Notes: generated from the sequence alone by a model not told the origin. 64,000 bases of DNA from DAIDJD01 sp035485275 (GCA_035485275.1 DATHOE010000046.1:72358-136357); one strand, 5' to 3'. Numbered from the stretch's first letter, positions 8,911-17,255 are shown. Made by a program: numbers and translations.

Positions 8911-9144
8911 CTACTTTTTCTTGGTTTTTGGGGCGGCCTTCTTCTTGGGCGCAGGCAGGGCCCTCTTGGCGGCTTTTTTGGCGGCCTTTTTCTTGGGAGC
9001 GGCGGCCGGCGCGGCCGGGGCCGGCGCTTTGAGCGCGGCGGCGGCGGCCGGCTTGGACCATTCGCTGGCCATCATCAGGGCCACAAAGCCGAAGCACAGG
9101 AGAAGGACGATCACGCCGACTAAAACGCCGATGTTGATGCCCAC
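8911..9144 (-). CDS. Small single-pass membrane protein with lysine/alanine/proline-rich tail
   Basis: No recognised family. GTG 9144 is chosen because AAGGAG lies six bases upstream; this gives 77 residues. Residues about 4-26 form one membrane segment (VLVGVIVLLLCFGFVALMM). The rest is A/P/K-rich and ends in a strongly basic, histone-H1-like tail with repeated AAPKKK and KKAAK units. By the positive-inside rule the tail should be cytoplasmic. As first gene of the mre operon, six bases before mreB, it may tether MreB, RNA or the nucleoid to the membrane; this is inference. Confidence 0.75.
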   Translation of the reverse strand: MGINIGVLVGVIVLLLCFGFVALMMASEWSKPAAAAALKAPAPAAPAAAPKKKAAKKAAKRALPAPKKKAAPKTKKK

Positions 9145-9211
9145 GTTTTTCTCCTTGAAAAGGAAAGGTTTTCCGGCAGCCCGCGGAAAAACGGGCGCGA
9201 AACGAACGTGA

Positions 9212-9241
9212 AACATAGCACGCCTGTTTTGCCCAGGACAA
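9212..9241 (-). promoter_or_regulatory. Sigma70-type promoter of the mre/rod operon
   Basis: Minus-strand -35 TTGTCC (9236-9241), 18-base spacer and -10 TATGTT (9212-9217). It reads towards the small membrane protein and mreB, and is back-to-back with the ppiD-like promoter. Confidence 0.6.
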
Positions 9242-9263
9242 GCGCCTTTTTTTCCCGCATGGC

Positions 9264-9292
9264 TTGCCGCCCGGCCACCCGCCTGCTATGAT
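9264..9292 (+). promoter_or_regulatory. Sigma70-type promoter of ppiD-like/mazG
   Basis: Plus-strand -35 TTGCCG (9264-9269), 17-base spacer and -10 TATGAT (9287-9292). It lies about 90 bases before the ppiD-like start codon. Confidence 0.65.
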
Positions 9293-9379
9293 GCGCGGCC
9301 CGGAAAATCGCCGCGGGAAAGCGACGGTCAAAACCTAAAACCCTTGGCATTCCGCCTTTTTTCTTTACAGGTGAGCACA

Positions 9380-10867
9380 ATGGTCATGCGCACGCTGCGC
9401 AACAAAGTCAGCCTCATCGTCTGGCTGTCCGGCATCCTGCTGGTCGCCATGCTGATCGGCCTGGTGGCGCCCAACTTCCTCAGCAACAACAAGAATCTGG
9501 CAGGCGCGGCCGCGGTGGTCGACGGCCAGCCGATCGACCCCCAGGACTACTCCAACGCCCTCACCGCGCGCGAGGACCAGGCCCGCAAGGCGATGGGGGA
9601 GGACCTCAGCGACGCCGACTCCAACAAGGTCCGCCGCGACACCCTCAACGACCTGATCGACGAGCAGTTGGCCGTCGACCACGCCCAGAGCGTGGGCCAG
9701 ACCATGAGCCCCGAGGAATTCCGCCAGGAGCTCATGAGCGACCCGAGCATGCAGGACAGCCAGGGCCATTTCGACCAGCAGCGCTACCAGCAGATCCTGG
9801 AGATGCAGTCCGAGCAGGGCTACACCTGGCAGCAGGCCGAGGCCAAGTTCCAGCGCGCGCTGCTGCTGAACAAGGTGCGCGGCTTCTGGGCCTGCCAGGC
9901 GGTGCTCACGCCCGCCGAAGTGGCCGAGGCCGAGGCCCGCTACAACCGCCAGTTGAAGGCCACGGCGGTGGTGTGGAACCTGGAACAGCTGCGCTCCAAG
10001 GTCGTCCTGAGCGACGACGACCTGCACACCTACTACAGCGAGAACAAGCGGCAATGGGTCAAGCCCGACCAGGTGAAGCTGCGCCAGATCCTGGTGCGCT
10101 CGGGCTTCGCCACCTCCACCGCCACGGCCGCGGCCCAGGCCGGCAAGATCCTGGCCAAGCTCAAGGCCGGCGCCGACTTCAAGGCCCTGGCCTCAAAGGA
10201 AAATTCCGACGACAGCGCGCGCAAGTCCGGCGGCGACCTGGGCTGGGTGACGCGCGACGACCTGCGCCACGAGGCCGTGGCCGACGCCGCCTTCGGCCTC
10301 AAGAAGGGGGCCTTCAGCGGCGTGATCGAAACGCCGGACGGCTTCACCATCGTGAAGGTGGAGGACCGCAAAAAAGGCTTCGAACCCACCTTCGCCAACT
10401 CCAAGGCCCTGGCCGCCAAAGCCCTGAGCGGGCAGCGCGCCGACGCCCTGGCCTCGACCCTGGCGCACCAGGCCCTGGCCGCGATCAAGGCCGGCAAGTC
10501 CATCGCCGACGCGGCCAAAGCCGCCCACGGCACAGTGGTCAGCACCGCATGGTTCGGCCGCGACGACACCGGGGCCCTGCCCGCCCTGGGGCCGAACCCG
10601 GACTTCGCCAAGGAGGTCTGCTCCCTGGACAAGGGTGATTCCCTGGCGGACCCGGTCACGACGCCCAAGGCCGTGGCCATCGCGGTCCTGGTTGACGAGC
10701 GTCCGGGCAAGGCCCCGGCCAAGCCCGCGGCGGCCCTGGCCCGCAGCAACGAGGCCCGCCAGGACGCGCTGGAGGCCAAGGCCAAGGCCCTGTACCAGGC
10801 CTGGCTCGTGGCCCTGCGCAAGAAAGCCGAGATCGTGGACCAAAGCGGCGCCCTGGCCTCGAACTAG
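9380..10867 (+). CDS. Membrane-anchored peptidyl-prolyl isomerase (SurA/PpiD-like)
   Basis: Periplasmic folding chaperone of the PpiD/SurA type. ATG 9380 is preferred (AGGTGA five bases upstream; other in-frame starts lie at 9371 and 9386), giving 495 residues. One N-terminal membrane segment (about 13-34) anchors it. A SurA_N-like helical region follows (QPIDPQDYSN, then LNDLIDEQLAVDHA), and a parvulin-type rotamase domain lies at about 230-340 with LRQILVRS, FKALASKENSDD, GGDLGWV and the conserved TPDGFTIVKVEDRK. The C-terminal part resembles a second, degenerate rotamase. mazG follows three bases downstream. PpiD is the closest match in architecture; I do not assign the symbol because PpiD is defined in enterobacteria. 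Confidence 0.85.
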   Translation: MVMRTLRNKVSLIVWLSGILLVAMLIGLVAPNFLSNNKNLAGAAAVVDGQPIDPQDYSNALTAREDQARKAMGEDLSDADSNKVRRDTLNDLIDEQLAVDHAQSVGQTMSPEEFRQELMSDPSMQDSQGHFDQQRYQQILEMQSEQGYTWQQAEAKFQRALLLNKVRGFWACQAVLTPAEVAEAEARYNRQLKATAVVWNLEQLRSKVVLSDDDLHTYYSENKRQWVKPDQVKLRQILVRSGFATSTATAAAQAGKILAKLKAGADFKALASKENSDDSARKSGGDLGWVTRDDLRHEAVADAAFGLKKGAFSGVIETPDGFTIVKVEDRKKGFEPTFANSKALAAKALSGQRADALASTLAHQALAAIKAGKSIADAAKAAHGTVVSTAWFGRDDTGALPALGPNPDFAKEVCSLDKGDSLADPVTTPKAVAIAVLVDERPGKAPAKPAAALARSNEARQDALEAKAKALYQAWLVALRKKAEIVDQSGALASN

Positions 10868-10870
10868 ACC

Positions 10871-11710
10871 ATGCCCCAGCGCCCTCCCAGCCAAAAGCAC
10901 CCCTTCGACCGCCTGGTGGCGGTGATGAAGGCCCTGCGCGCCAAAAAGGGCGGCTGCCCCTGGGACCGGATCCAGACCCACAAGAGCCTCAAGCCCTACC
11001 TCATCGAGGAGGCCTACGAGGTGCTGGAGGCCATCGATTCGGGCGACGCGGCCAAGCTCAAGGGCGAACTGGGGGACCTGCTCCTGCAAGTCGTGTTCCA
11101 CGCGCAGATCGCCGCGGAAAAGGGCGGGCCGGACGCCTACGCCGTGGCCGCCGGGGTGGCGGACAAGATGACCGAGCGCCACCCCCACGTCTTCGGCACG
11201 GCCAAGGTGCGCGGCGCCCAGGACCAGACGCTGAAGTGGGAGGCGCTGAAGAGCCGCGAAAAGGGCCACGCCGGGCGCCGCAGCATCGTCGACGGCGTGC
11301 CCGTGGCCATGCCGGCCCTGTACCGCGCCCGCAGGGTCCTGTCCAAGGCCGCGCGGGCCAACTTCCAGTGGAACACCAAGCGGGAGGCCTGGAGCAAGTT
11401 CGAAGAAGAGCTGCTGGAGTTCAAGGAGGCCGCGGCCGGCCGGGACCAGGCGCACAAGGAAGAGGAGCTCGGGGACCTGCTGACCGCCCTGGTGAACGTG
11501 GCCCGCTACGAGAACCTGGACCCCGAGGCCAGCCTGCACGCCGGGGTGAAAAAGCTGGCCCGGCGCATCGCCGGCGTCGAAAGCCTGGCCGCCGTCGAAG
11601 GCCGCAGGATCACCGACCTGAAAAAAACGGATATTCTGAAGTACTGGGGCGAAGTGAAGAAGGCCGAAAAGGCCCGTTTGAAAAAAAGCAAAGGGAATAA
11701 AGGCCGCTGA
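10871..11710 (+). CDS. mazG: Nucleoside triphosphate pyrophosphohydrolase MazG
   Basis: Hydrolyses (d)NTPs to NMP and pyrophosphate; a house-cleaning enzyme. It has 279 residues in two MazG repeats. The first begins CPWDRIQTHKSLKPYLIEEA with acidic metal ligands in EEAYEVLEAI and GELGDLLLQVVFHAQ. The second, around 195-225, has FKEAAAGRDQAHKEEELGD. The characteristic HPHVFG sits between them. The C-terminal third becomes lysine-rich. It is transcribed with the upstream isomerase gene. Confidence 0.95.
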   Translation: MPQRPPSQKHPFDRLVAVMKALRAKKGGCPWDRIQTHKSLKPYLIEEAYEVLEAIDSGDAAKLKGELGDLLLQVVFHAQIAAEKGGPDAYAVAAGVADKMTERHPHVFGTAKVRGAQDQTLKWEALKSREKGHAGRRSIVDGVPVAMPALYRARRVLSKAARANFQWNTKREAWSKFEEELLEFKEAAAGRDQAHKEEELGDLLTALVNVARYENLDPEASLHAGVKKLARRIAGVESLAAVEGRRITDLKKTDILKYWGEVKKAEKARLKKSKGNKGR

Positions 11711-11815
11711 TTTTTCATTGAGTTTGGACCCCAATCCGTCCTGCCGACGTTCACGCTTTGTCCATTTCCAGCCTCCCGTAGATTGGCCGGCGGCGCCTTG
11801 TTTCAAAGGAGCCCT

Positions 11816-12664
11816 ATGCGCCGCATTGTCTGGATCTTAGCGCTGTGTTGCGCTGTTTTCGTGGCCACGCCCCCTGCCCGGGCCGACGAGCACGGCGGAG
11901 GGGATGACCGGCCCCGCGGTGACGGCGGGGCAGGCGGGGGCGGAAACGCCGGCCGCATGGATGGCGGCGGCATGCCGGGAGCCTCGTCCGGCCGCATGGA
12001 CGGCGCCGGACCCCAAGCCCGGGCCCAGGCGCGCCCGAGCATGGGCCGCATGCACCGGCATGGGACGCGGGGGAATATGCCTAACGGCGCGCAAGCGGGC
12101 CGCAGTTCTTCCCTGTTCGGCTCGGGTTCGGGTTCGGGCTCGTCCGCCCGGCCCAATGCGCGCCTGTCCCAAATGGGGGTGAGCCGCATGCCCAGGCGCG
12201 TTTCCGGGAGGCAGGCCTCTGATCCGGCCCGGTCCTCTGCCCCGCGCCCCCAAACCGGTTTCGACGGGCGCGCGCTCGGCGGCCGGGCCATCCCGCGCGG
12301 AAGCTGGAGCGGCTCGGCGGTGCGCGGCCAAATGGGCTTCCTCAGCCAAAGCAGGAACGGCTTCACCCGGGCCCGCGTGTCCGCGCAGATCGGCAACGAA
12401 TCGAGCCCCGGCCATTACTACTGGCACCAGGGACAGGGCTTCAACTATTGCCACTACCGCGACTCCTACGGCACGGATTGGTTCGGCTGGTACCTGGGGT
12501 CGGCTTTCTTCTGGACGGAGTTCTACGCCGGAGGCTGGTGGATTTATGACGACGAGCAGGACCGCTGGTGCTACTGGTCCCACGGCAACTGGTGGTGGCA
12601 GGACCCCGGCGACCCGCAGATGGTCTACCTGTACGACGACGGGAGCTATATCCCGGCGGACTGA
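11816..12664 (+). CDS. Exported low-complexity protein with tryptophan/tyrosine-rich C-terminus
   Basis: No family recognised. ATG 11816 follows AAAGGAG by four bases and gives 282 residues with a clear signal peptide (MRRIVWILALCCAVFVATPPARA). Residues about 24-190 are low complexity, rich in G, R, M, S and P, with repeated GRMDG motifs and a GSGSGSGS run. The last 80 residues contain eleven Trp and about twelve Tyr, including GGWWIYDDEQDRWCYW and NWWWQDP, and look like a compact aromatic domain. A bidirectional terminator follows. The aromatic patches could bind carbohydrate or wall polymer; that is a guess. Confidence 0.75.
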   Translation: MRRIVWILALCCAVFVATPPARADEHGGGDDRPRGDGGAGGGGNAGRMDGGGMPGASSGRMDGAGPQARAQARPSMGRMHRHGTRGNMPNGAQAGRSSSLFGSGSGSGSSARPNARLSQMGVSRMPRRVSGRQASDPARSSAPRPQTGFDGRALGGRAIPRGSWSGSAVRGQMGFLSQSRNGFTRARVSAQIGNESSPGHYYWHQGQGFNYCHYRDSYGTDWFGWYLGSAFFWTEFYAGGWWIYDDEQDRWCYWSHGNWWWQDPGDPQMVYLYDDGSYIPAD

Positions 12665-12675
12665 GCTCATCGCAA

Positions 12676-12711
12676 AAACAAGGGCCGCGCGTTCCCGCGC
12701 GGCCCTTGTTT
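12676..12711. terminator. Bidirectional intrinsic terminator
   Basis: A perfect 16-bp stem (12676-12691 with 12696-12711) has a TTCC loop and A/T-rich flanks on both sides. It separates the convergent genes ending at 12664 (plus) and 12763 (minus). Confidence 0.9.
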
Positions 12712-12762
12712 CATTTCACGAGCCGATCGGCGGGGCCGAAACCCGGCCCGTCGGCAGCCTGC

Positions 12763-13401
12763 TCAATAGGCCACGGTGATGCGCCGCTTGATGTTCCTTC
12801 CCTGTTCCACCTCGTCGATCATGGCCACGGCGTAGTCCTCCGCCGAGATGCGGCTCTGGCCCGTGGCGTCGGTGAGCAGCTGCTCCCCGCCGATGCGGAA
12901 GACCCCGAGGCGTTCGCCGGGCTGGATCACGCCGGGCGGGCTGATGAAGGTCCAGTCGAGCTGGTCCTGCAGGCGCAGGAGGGCCAGGGCCTCGGCCCCG
13001 GCCTTCGCCTCGACCTTGTAGGCCTCGGGGAAGTGGGGCGTGTCCATCAGGCGCTTGCCCGGTGCGACCTCCAGGCTTCCAGCCCCTCCGACCACCAGCA
13101 GGCGCTTCACCCCGGCCTGGGGCAGGCCCTGGGCCAGGCTCAGGATGGCGAGGGCCATCAGCTGGGGGCCGCGCTCGTTGCGGGGGCTGATGGCGCAGAT
13201 CACCGCGTCGTGGCCGCGCACCATCTGGGCCACCTGCCCCGCGTCGGCTATGTCCGCCTTGCGCTCGGCCAGCTTGGGGTCGTCCAGGGCCAGCTTGCCG
13301 GTGGTGCGCACCAGGGCGCTCACGGAATGCCCCCGGCGCAGGGCCTCCGCCGTGATGCGCCCGCCGATCATTCCCGCCGCTCCATAGATCGCCAACTTCA
13401 T
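12763..13401 (-). CDS. NAD(P)-binding Rossmann-fold protein (atypical SDR, YwnB/YesF-like)
   Basis: Atypical short-chain dehydrogenase related to NAD(P)H-binding epimerases. It has 212 residues. The dinucleotide-binding motif GAAGMIGG lies at residues 8-15, with basic residues after beta-2 (LVRTTGK) that favour NADP(H). A second conserved segment is LLVVGGAGSLEV. Length and layout match the small single-domain NAD(H)-binding family, whose substrates are mostly unknown. It is a single gene between a terminator and a 90-base gap, with no operon partners to suggest a substrate. Confidence 0.85.
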   Translation of the reverse strand: MKLAIYGAAGMIGGRITAEALRRGHSVSALVRTTGKLALDDPKLAERKADIADAGQVAQMVRGHDAVICAISPRNERGPQLMALAILSLAQGLPQAGVKRLLVVGGAGSLEVAPGKRLMDTPHFPEAYKVEAKAGAEALALLRLQDQLDWTFISPPGVIQPGERLGVFRIGGEQLLTDATGQSRISAEDYAVAMIDEVEQGRNIKRRITVAY

Positions 13402-13491
13402 GGGGACACCTCTAAAAATCGTTGGTAAGTTCCATTGTCCACAATACGCTTTCCGCGCCGCGCCGGATTGAGGGCCGCGCGCCGGGGGCCC

Positions 13492-13776
13492 CTATCTCTT
13501 GAATTTCCAGATGAACCAGGCCAGCAGCATGAGCAGCAGGACCTGTATCAGCAGGTTGCGGTTGTGGACGATCTTAGCCTGGAGTTCCGGGGAATCCAGT
13601 CCTCTGCCGGGATTTCCTCCGGTCCTGTGGATCTCCGCCTTGCGCACCCGCAGGTTGGAACGGCAGGCCTCGCAGTCCTTAAAATGAGCGTGCAAGGCGC
13701 GCACGGTCTCACGGTCCAAGCGGCCGGCGAAGTATTCCTTGAGCAGGGCCTCGGCTTGGGCGTGGCCCACGGTCAA
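13492..13776 (-). CDS. Small zinc-finger (zf-HC2/anti-sigma-like) membrane protein
   Basis: TTG 13776 (five bases after GGAGG, overlapping the rsmB TGA as TTGA) gives 94 residues; GTG 13770 is an alternative. The N-terminal half has the HxxxCxxC zinc motif of anti-sigma-factor zf-HC2 domains (HFKDCEAC, about residues 31-38). The C-terminus is one membrane segment (NLLIQVLLLMLLAWFIWKF) ending in KR. This layout is that of small ECF anti-sigma factors, but no sigma factor is adjacent. It is translationally coupled to rsmB. Confidence 0.75.
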   Translation of the reverse strand: MTVGHAQAEALLKEYFAGRLDRETVRALHAHFKDCEACRSNLRVRKAEIHRTGGNPGRGLDSPELQAKIVHNRNLLIQVLLLMLLAWFIWKFKR

Positions 13777-15230
13777 GTCTGCCTCCGCAGGCGCGCGGCG
13801 AAGAAACCGTCCATGCCGTCCTGGCCCGGCCAGGTCCTCAGGTAGCCTTCCCTGGTGCAGACCTCGGCCGGGGCGAAGAACTGCGCCCGCTCGAAGGTGA
13901 AGCCCCGGGAACGCTCCAGGAAACGGTCCACCACGGCCTCGTTCTCCTCGGGCTCCCAGGTGGAGGTGCAGTAGACCAGCACTCCCCCGGGCCGGATGTA
14001 CTGGGACGCGGCCATCAGCATGCGCCATTGGCGTTCGGCCAGGCCGGGGGCGGCGTCGGGACGGGCCTGCCAGCGCGCCTCCGGGCGGCGGCGGAGCACC
14101 CCCAACGAGGTGCTCGGCGCGTCCAGCACGGCCGCGTCCAGGCTTCCGGCCAGTTCCTGGCGCGGGGACAGCGCGTCGCGGGTCTCGCTGTGGATGTTGT
14201 GCAGGCCCTGGCGGCGCAGGGTCGTTTGGAGCTTGTCCAGGGCCCCGTTCTTGCGGTCGAAGGCCCATATCCTGCCATCGGGCCCGACCAATTGGGCCAG
14301 CAGGGTGGCCTTGCCCCCGGGAGCGGCGCACACGTCCGCGATCTGCCAGCCGGGCTGGGGGTCCAGGAGCAGGCCCAGCAGCTGGGCGCTCTCGTCCTGG
14401 ACGTGGTAGTCGCCCTCCAGGAAGCCGGGCAGCCGGCGCGTGTCCACCGCCTCCTTCAGCCTCAGGCCCCAGGGGGAAAAGCGGCAGGGTTCGACGCGCA
14501 GGCCGGCCTGATGCAGGCGGCTGGCCACCTCGTCGCGCTTGGCCCGCAGGGGGTTCACCCGCAGGGTCAGGGGCGGGGCCTGGTTGCTGGCCTTGAGCAC
14601 CGCGGCGGCCCTCTCCCAGCCGAAGGCGTCGCAAAGGCGCTGGACCATCCAGACGGGGTGGGAGCTGTCCACGGCCAGGCGCTGGACAGGGTGCTCGGGC
14701 AGGGCCGGCAGCTTGTTCTCGGCCTGCTGGCGGCAGATCTCGCGCAAGCAGCCGTTGACGAACTTCGCCACCCCGTCGTGGCCGTGGCGCTTCGAGATTT
14801 CGGCCGCCCCGTCCACCGCGGCCGCGGCCGGGATGCGGTCCAGGCACAGGAGCTGGTACAGGCTCAGGCGCAGGAGGTTGCGCACCCAGGGGGAGAGGGC
14901 GTCCAGGGGGCGGTGCGACACGGCCGAGAGGCGGTAGTCCAGCAGGGCGCGGCGGCGCAGAGTGCCGAAGACCAGCTCCGACATCAGGGCGCCGTCCTCG
15001 GCCTTGAAGCTATGGGCGTTGAGGGCCTCGTCCACCAGGTCGCGGGCCCGCGCTTCCGGGCTTTCCAGGCGCAGGAGTATGCGGCAGGCCTCGTCCCGAG
15101 GATCCGGGACATGCGCAGCGGGGTCGGGCGGAGGAGGGCCTTCAGGGCCGGATGCCGGGCTCGGGGTCAAAGGAATGGCGGAGGACGCGGAAAAATCCTC
15201 GGGGCCGTCCGAAGGCGCTGGATGCTCCAA
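13773..15230 (-). CDS. rsmB: RsmB-family (NusB + m5C methyltransferase) protein lacking both motif cysteines
   Basis: Family role: methylation of C967 of 16S rRNA. Starts at TTG 15230; residues 1-45 are a proline/serine-rich extension. A NusB-like RNA-binding domain (about 46-185) is followed by a Rossmann methyltransferase with motif I ADVCAAPGGK (298-307). Motif IV reads DAPSTSLG (370-377), with Ser373 where the family has Cys, and motif VI reads YCTSTWEPEEN, with Ser423 where the catalytic Cys of the TC pair is expected. Both substitutions are visible in the DNA (AGC and TCC codons). The protein may bind RNA and SAM without forming the usual covalent adduct. It sits after fmt and a PilZ gene, as rsmB often follows def-fmt. 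Confidence 0.88.
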   Translation of the reverse strand: MEHPAPSDGPEDFSASSAIPLTPSPASGPEGPPPPDPAAHVPDPRDEACRILLRLESPEARARDLVDEALNAHSFKAEDGALMSELVFGTLRRRALLDYRLSAVSHRPLDALSPWVRNLLRLSLYQLLCLDRIPAAAAVDGAAEISKRHGHDGVAKFVNGCLREICRQQAENKLPALPEHPVQRLAVDSSHPVWMVQRLCDAFGWERAAAVLKASNQAPPLTLRVNPLRAKRDEVASRLHQAGLRVEPCRFSPWGLRLKEAVDTRRLPGFLEGDYHVQDESAQLLGLLLDPQPGWQIADVCAAPGGKATLLAQLVGPDGRIWAFDRKNGALDKLQTTLRRQGLHNIHSETRDALSPRQELAGSLDAAVLDAPSTSLGVLRRRPEARWQARPDAAPGLAERQWRMLMAASQYIRPGGVLVYCTSTWEPEENEAVVDRFLERSRGFTFERAQFFAPAEVCTREGYLRTWPGQDGMDGFFAARLRRQT

Positions 15231-15314
15231 AATTGGACCTCAAGAAGGTGCTACGCTACGCAGGGCCGAGGGGTCCATAAAGGGACCCTGGGGCCGAAAA
15301 AACTCCCGAAAAAA

Positions 15315-15740
15315 TCAGCTGTGGGAGCGGTCGGGATGCGCCTCGACGAAGCGGCGGATCGCGGTCTCGTCGTCCTGGTTCAGGAGGATCAGGAAACGTA
15401 TGCCGGAAATGTGCTGGCCGTTCTCGATCTTCGCCCACATCACCTCGGCCAAAGCCCGCACGGAGCCCGGCCGGCCGGGCAGCCCCATCTCCACCTTCAG
15501 GTAGTCGCCCTTTTTCAGCGCGGAGGCGGTGACGATGGCCAGCCCGGAAAGGCTTATGTTGACGCTGCGTCCGTCGGGCTGGAAGTCCGTGCCCGGGACC
15601 TTGCCCGCGGCGCTGTCCCGCCGGATCACCTTGTACTTCACCTTGGCGTCGACGCGCAGTCGTTCATCGCGCCGGCTGTCGCGCCCGTCCGCAAGCACAC
15701 CCGCCGCCCGCATGGGCTTGGACTCTTTGTTCGAGGGCAT
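15315..15740 (-). CDS. PilZ domain protein, predicted cyclic-di-GMP binder
   Basis: 141 residues, ATG 15740 behind GGAGG. The c-di-GMP signature is present: the RxxxR motif in SRRDERLRV (about 22-30) and the second motif NISLSG (about 62-67), followed by the PilZ beta-barrel. No other domain is present, so it is a stand-alone effector that would act through a partner. It lies in the priA-def-fmt-rsmB operon, 20 bases after fmt; no flagellar or pilus gene is nearby. Confidence 0.88.
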   Translation of the reverse strand: MPSNKESKPMRAAGVLADGRDSRRDERLRVDAKVKYKVIRRDSAAGKVPGTDFQPDGRSVNISLSGLAIVTASALKKGDYLKVEMGLPGRPGSVRALAEVMWAKIENGQHISGIRFLILLNQDDETAIRRFVEAHPDRSHS

Positions 15741-15760
15741 TCATTCCTCCGGTCCGAAGC

Positions 15761-16705
15761 CTAGGCTGGCGCGATGAAACGCGCTCCCGGCCCCAAGGGG
15801 TGTCCCCGGGCGTAGTCGGCCGCGGGCATCGATTTTCCCGAGGGCGGCCGCAGCGTCTCCAGCCAGACCGCGCCGTCCCCGCAGGCCACCTTGAAACCGC
15901 GTTGCGCCGTCTCCAGCAGGCTGCCGGCCGGGCCGCCCGCCGCGCCGGCGTCGGACAGGGCCAGCACCTTGAGCGTCTCACCCCGCTCCAGGGCCGTGCT
16001 CACGCCCGGCCTTTCCTTGAAGGCGCGGAAACGGCTGAGCAGTTCCGCGCGCGGGCGGGAGAAGTCCAGGAAGCCGTCGCTCTTTTTGAGCATCGGGGCG
16101 AGCGTCACTTTGCTCTCGTCCTGCTTCAGGCCCCTCAGGGTGCCGGAAGCCAAGCCTTCCACGGCGCGCACCAGCAGGGCGGCCCCGCTTTGGGCCAGCT
16201 CCACATGCAGGCCCGGGGCGTCGTCCTCGGGCCCTAAGGCCCTGCCCTGGGCCAGCAGCACGTCCCCGGAGTCGAGGCGCATGGCCATCTTCTGGACCGT
16301 GACCCCGGTCTCCGCGTCCCCGGCCGCCAGCGCCCACTCTATGGGCGCGGCCCCGCGCCAGCGCGGCAGGAGCGAGGCGTGCAGGTTGACGCAGCCCAGG
16401 CGGGGGGCCTCCAGCACGGCCTGCGGAAGGATCTGCCCGTAGGCCACCACGCACACCAGGTCCAGGGGTTCGGACAAAAAGGTCCTTAGGGCGCCCGCCT
16501 CGCGCATGCTTTCAGGCTGCCAGACTTTGAGCCCCAGCCCCTGGGCCGCGGCCTTCAGCGGCGGCGCCTGGAGCTCGTGCCCCCGGCCCTTGGGCCGGTC
16601 GGGCTGGCAAACCACCAGGTCCAGGCTGTGGCCCGCGTCCCGGAGGGCCAGCAGGGACGGCACCGCGAAGCCGGCCGTGCCGAAAAAGCCCAGCTTCAGG
16701 CTCAC
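15761..16705 (-). CDS. fmt: Methionyl-tRNA formyltransferase
   Basis: Transfers formyl from 10-formyl-THF to initiator Met-tRNA. It has 314 residues, GTG start at 16705 overlapping the def stop (GTGA). The N-terminal formyltransferase fold has FFGTAGFAVPSL and the catalytic NLHASLLPRWRGAAPI with Asn, His and later the LDSGD aspartate. The C-terminal OB-like domain starts near residue 210. Pairing with def completes the formylation/deformylation cycle. Confidence 0.97.
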   Translation of the reverse strand: MSLKLGFFGTAGFAVPSLLALRDAGHSLDLVVCQPDRPKGRGHELQAPPLKAAAQGLGLKVWQPESMREAGALRTFLSEPLDLVCVVAYGQILPQAVLEAPRLGCVNLHASLLPRWRGAAPIEWALAAGDAETGVTVQKMAMRLDSGDVLLAQGRALGPEDDAPGLHVELAQSGAALLVRAVEGLASGTLRGLKQDESKVTLAPMLKKSDGFLDFSRPRAELLSRFRAFKERPGVSTALERGETLKVLALSDAGAAGGPAGSLLETAQRGFKVACGDGAVWLETLRPPSGKSMPAADYARGHPLGPGARFIAPA

Positions 16706-17223
16706 GCGGCCCCCTTGGCCGCCTCTTTTTTCATCTGCTTGAGTTTGCCGGCCAGCAGGGCCTTCTGGCCCATGGGCAGGTAGTCGATGAACAGGCGGCC
16801 GTCCAGATGGCCGACCTCGTGCTGAAGGGCTTTGCCCAGCAGGCCGTCGGATTCGACCTCAAAGGGGACGCCGTCCATGCCCACGGCCTGGACGCGGGCG
16901 CTCTCGGCCCGCTTCGCCAGCGCGCGCAGGCCCGGAAAGGACAGGCAGCCCTCCTCCTCCTCGACGTCGCCGCTCTCGCTGATGATGCGGGGGTTCAGGA
17001 GCACCAGCCGGGCCGCGGGGTCGCGGCCCGAGGAGGTGTCGATCACCGCGACGCGGATGTCCAGGCCGACCTGGTTCGCGGCCAGTCCCACGCCTTCGGC
17101 GTCGTACATGGTCTCGAACAGATCCTCCACCAGGGCCTCCAAGGACGGCCGCTTGGGGTCGACCAAACGGGTCTTCAGGCGCAAAACAGGATCAGGATAC
17201 AGTCGGATGGGGAGCAGAGCCAT
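16702..17223 (-). CDS. def: Peptide deformylase
   Basis: Removes the N-formyl group from nascent proteins. It has 173 residues. All three metal-site motifs are intact: GVGLAANQVG (near 44), EGCLSFPG (near 91, Cys ligand) and QHEVGHLDG (near 134, HExxH equivalent). ATG 17223 lies 32 bases after priA, and the stop overlaps fmt. Confidence 0.98.
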   Translation of the reverse strand: MALLPIRLYPDPVLRLKTRLVDPKRPSLEALVEDLFETMYDAEGVGLAANQVGLDIRVAVIDTSSGRDPAARLVLLNPRIISESGDVEEEEGCLSFPGLRALAKRAESARVQAVGMDGVPFEVESDGLLGKALQHEVGHLDGRLFIDYLPMGQKALLAGKLKQMKKEAAKGAA

Positions 17224-17255
17224 AATTCCTTGATTTTACGGGGCGCGGCGCCGTC

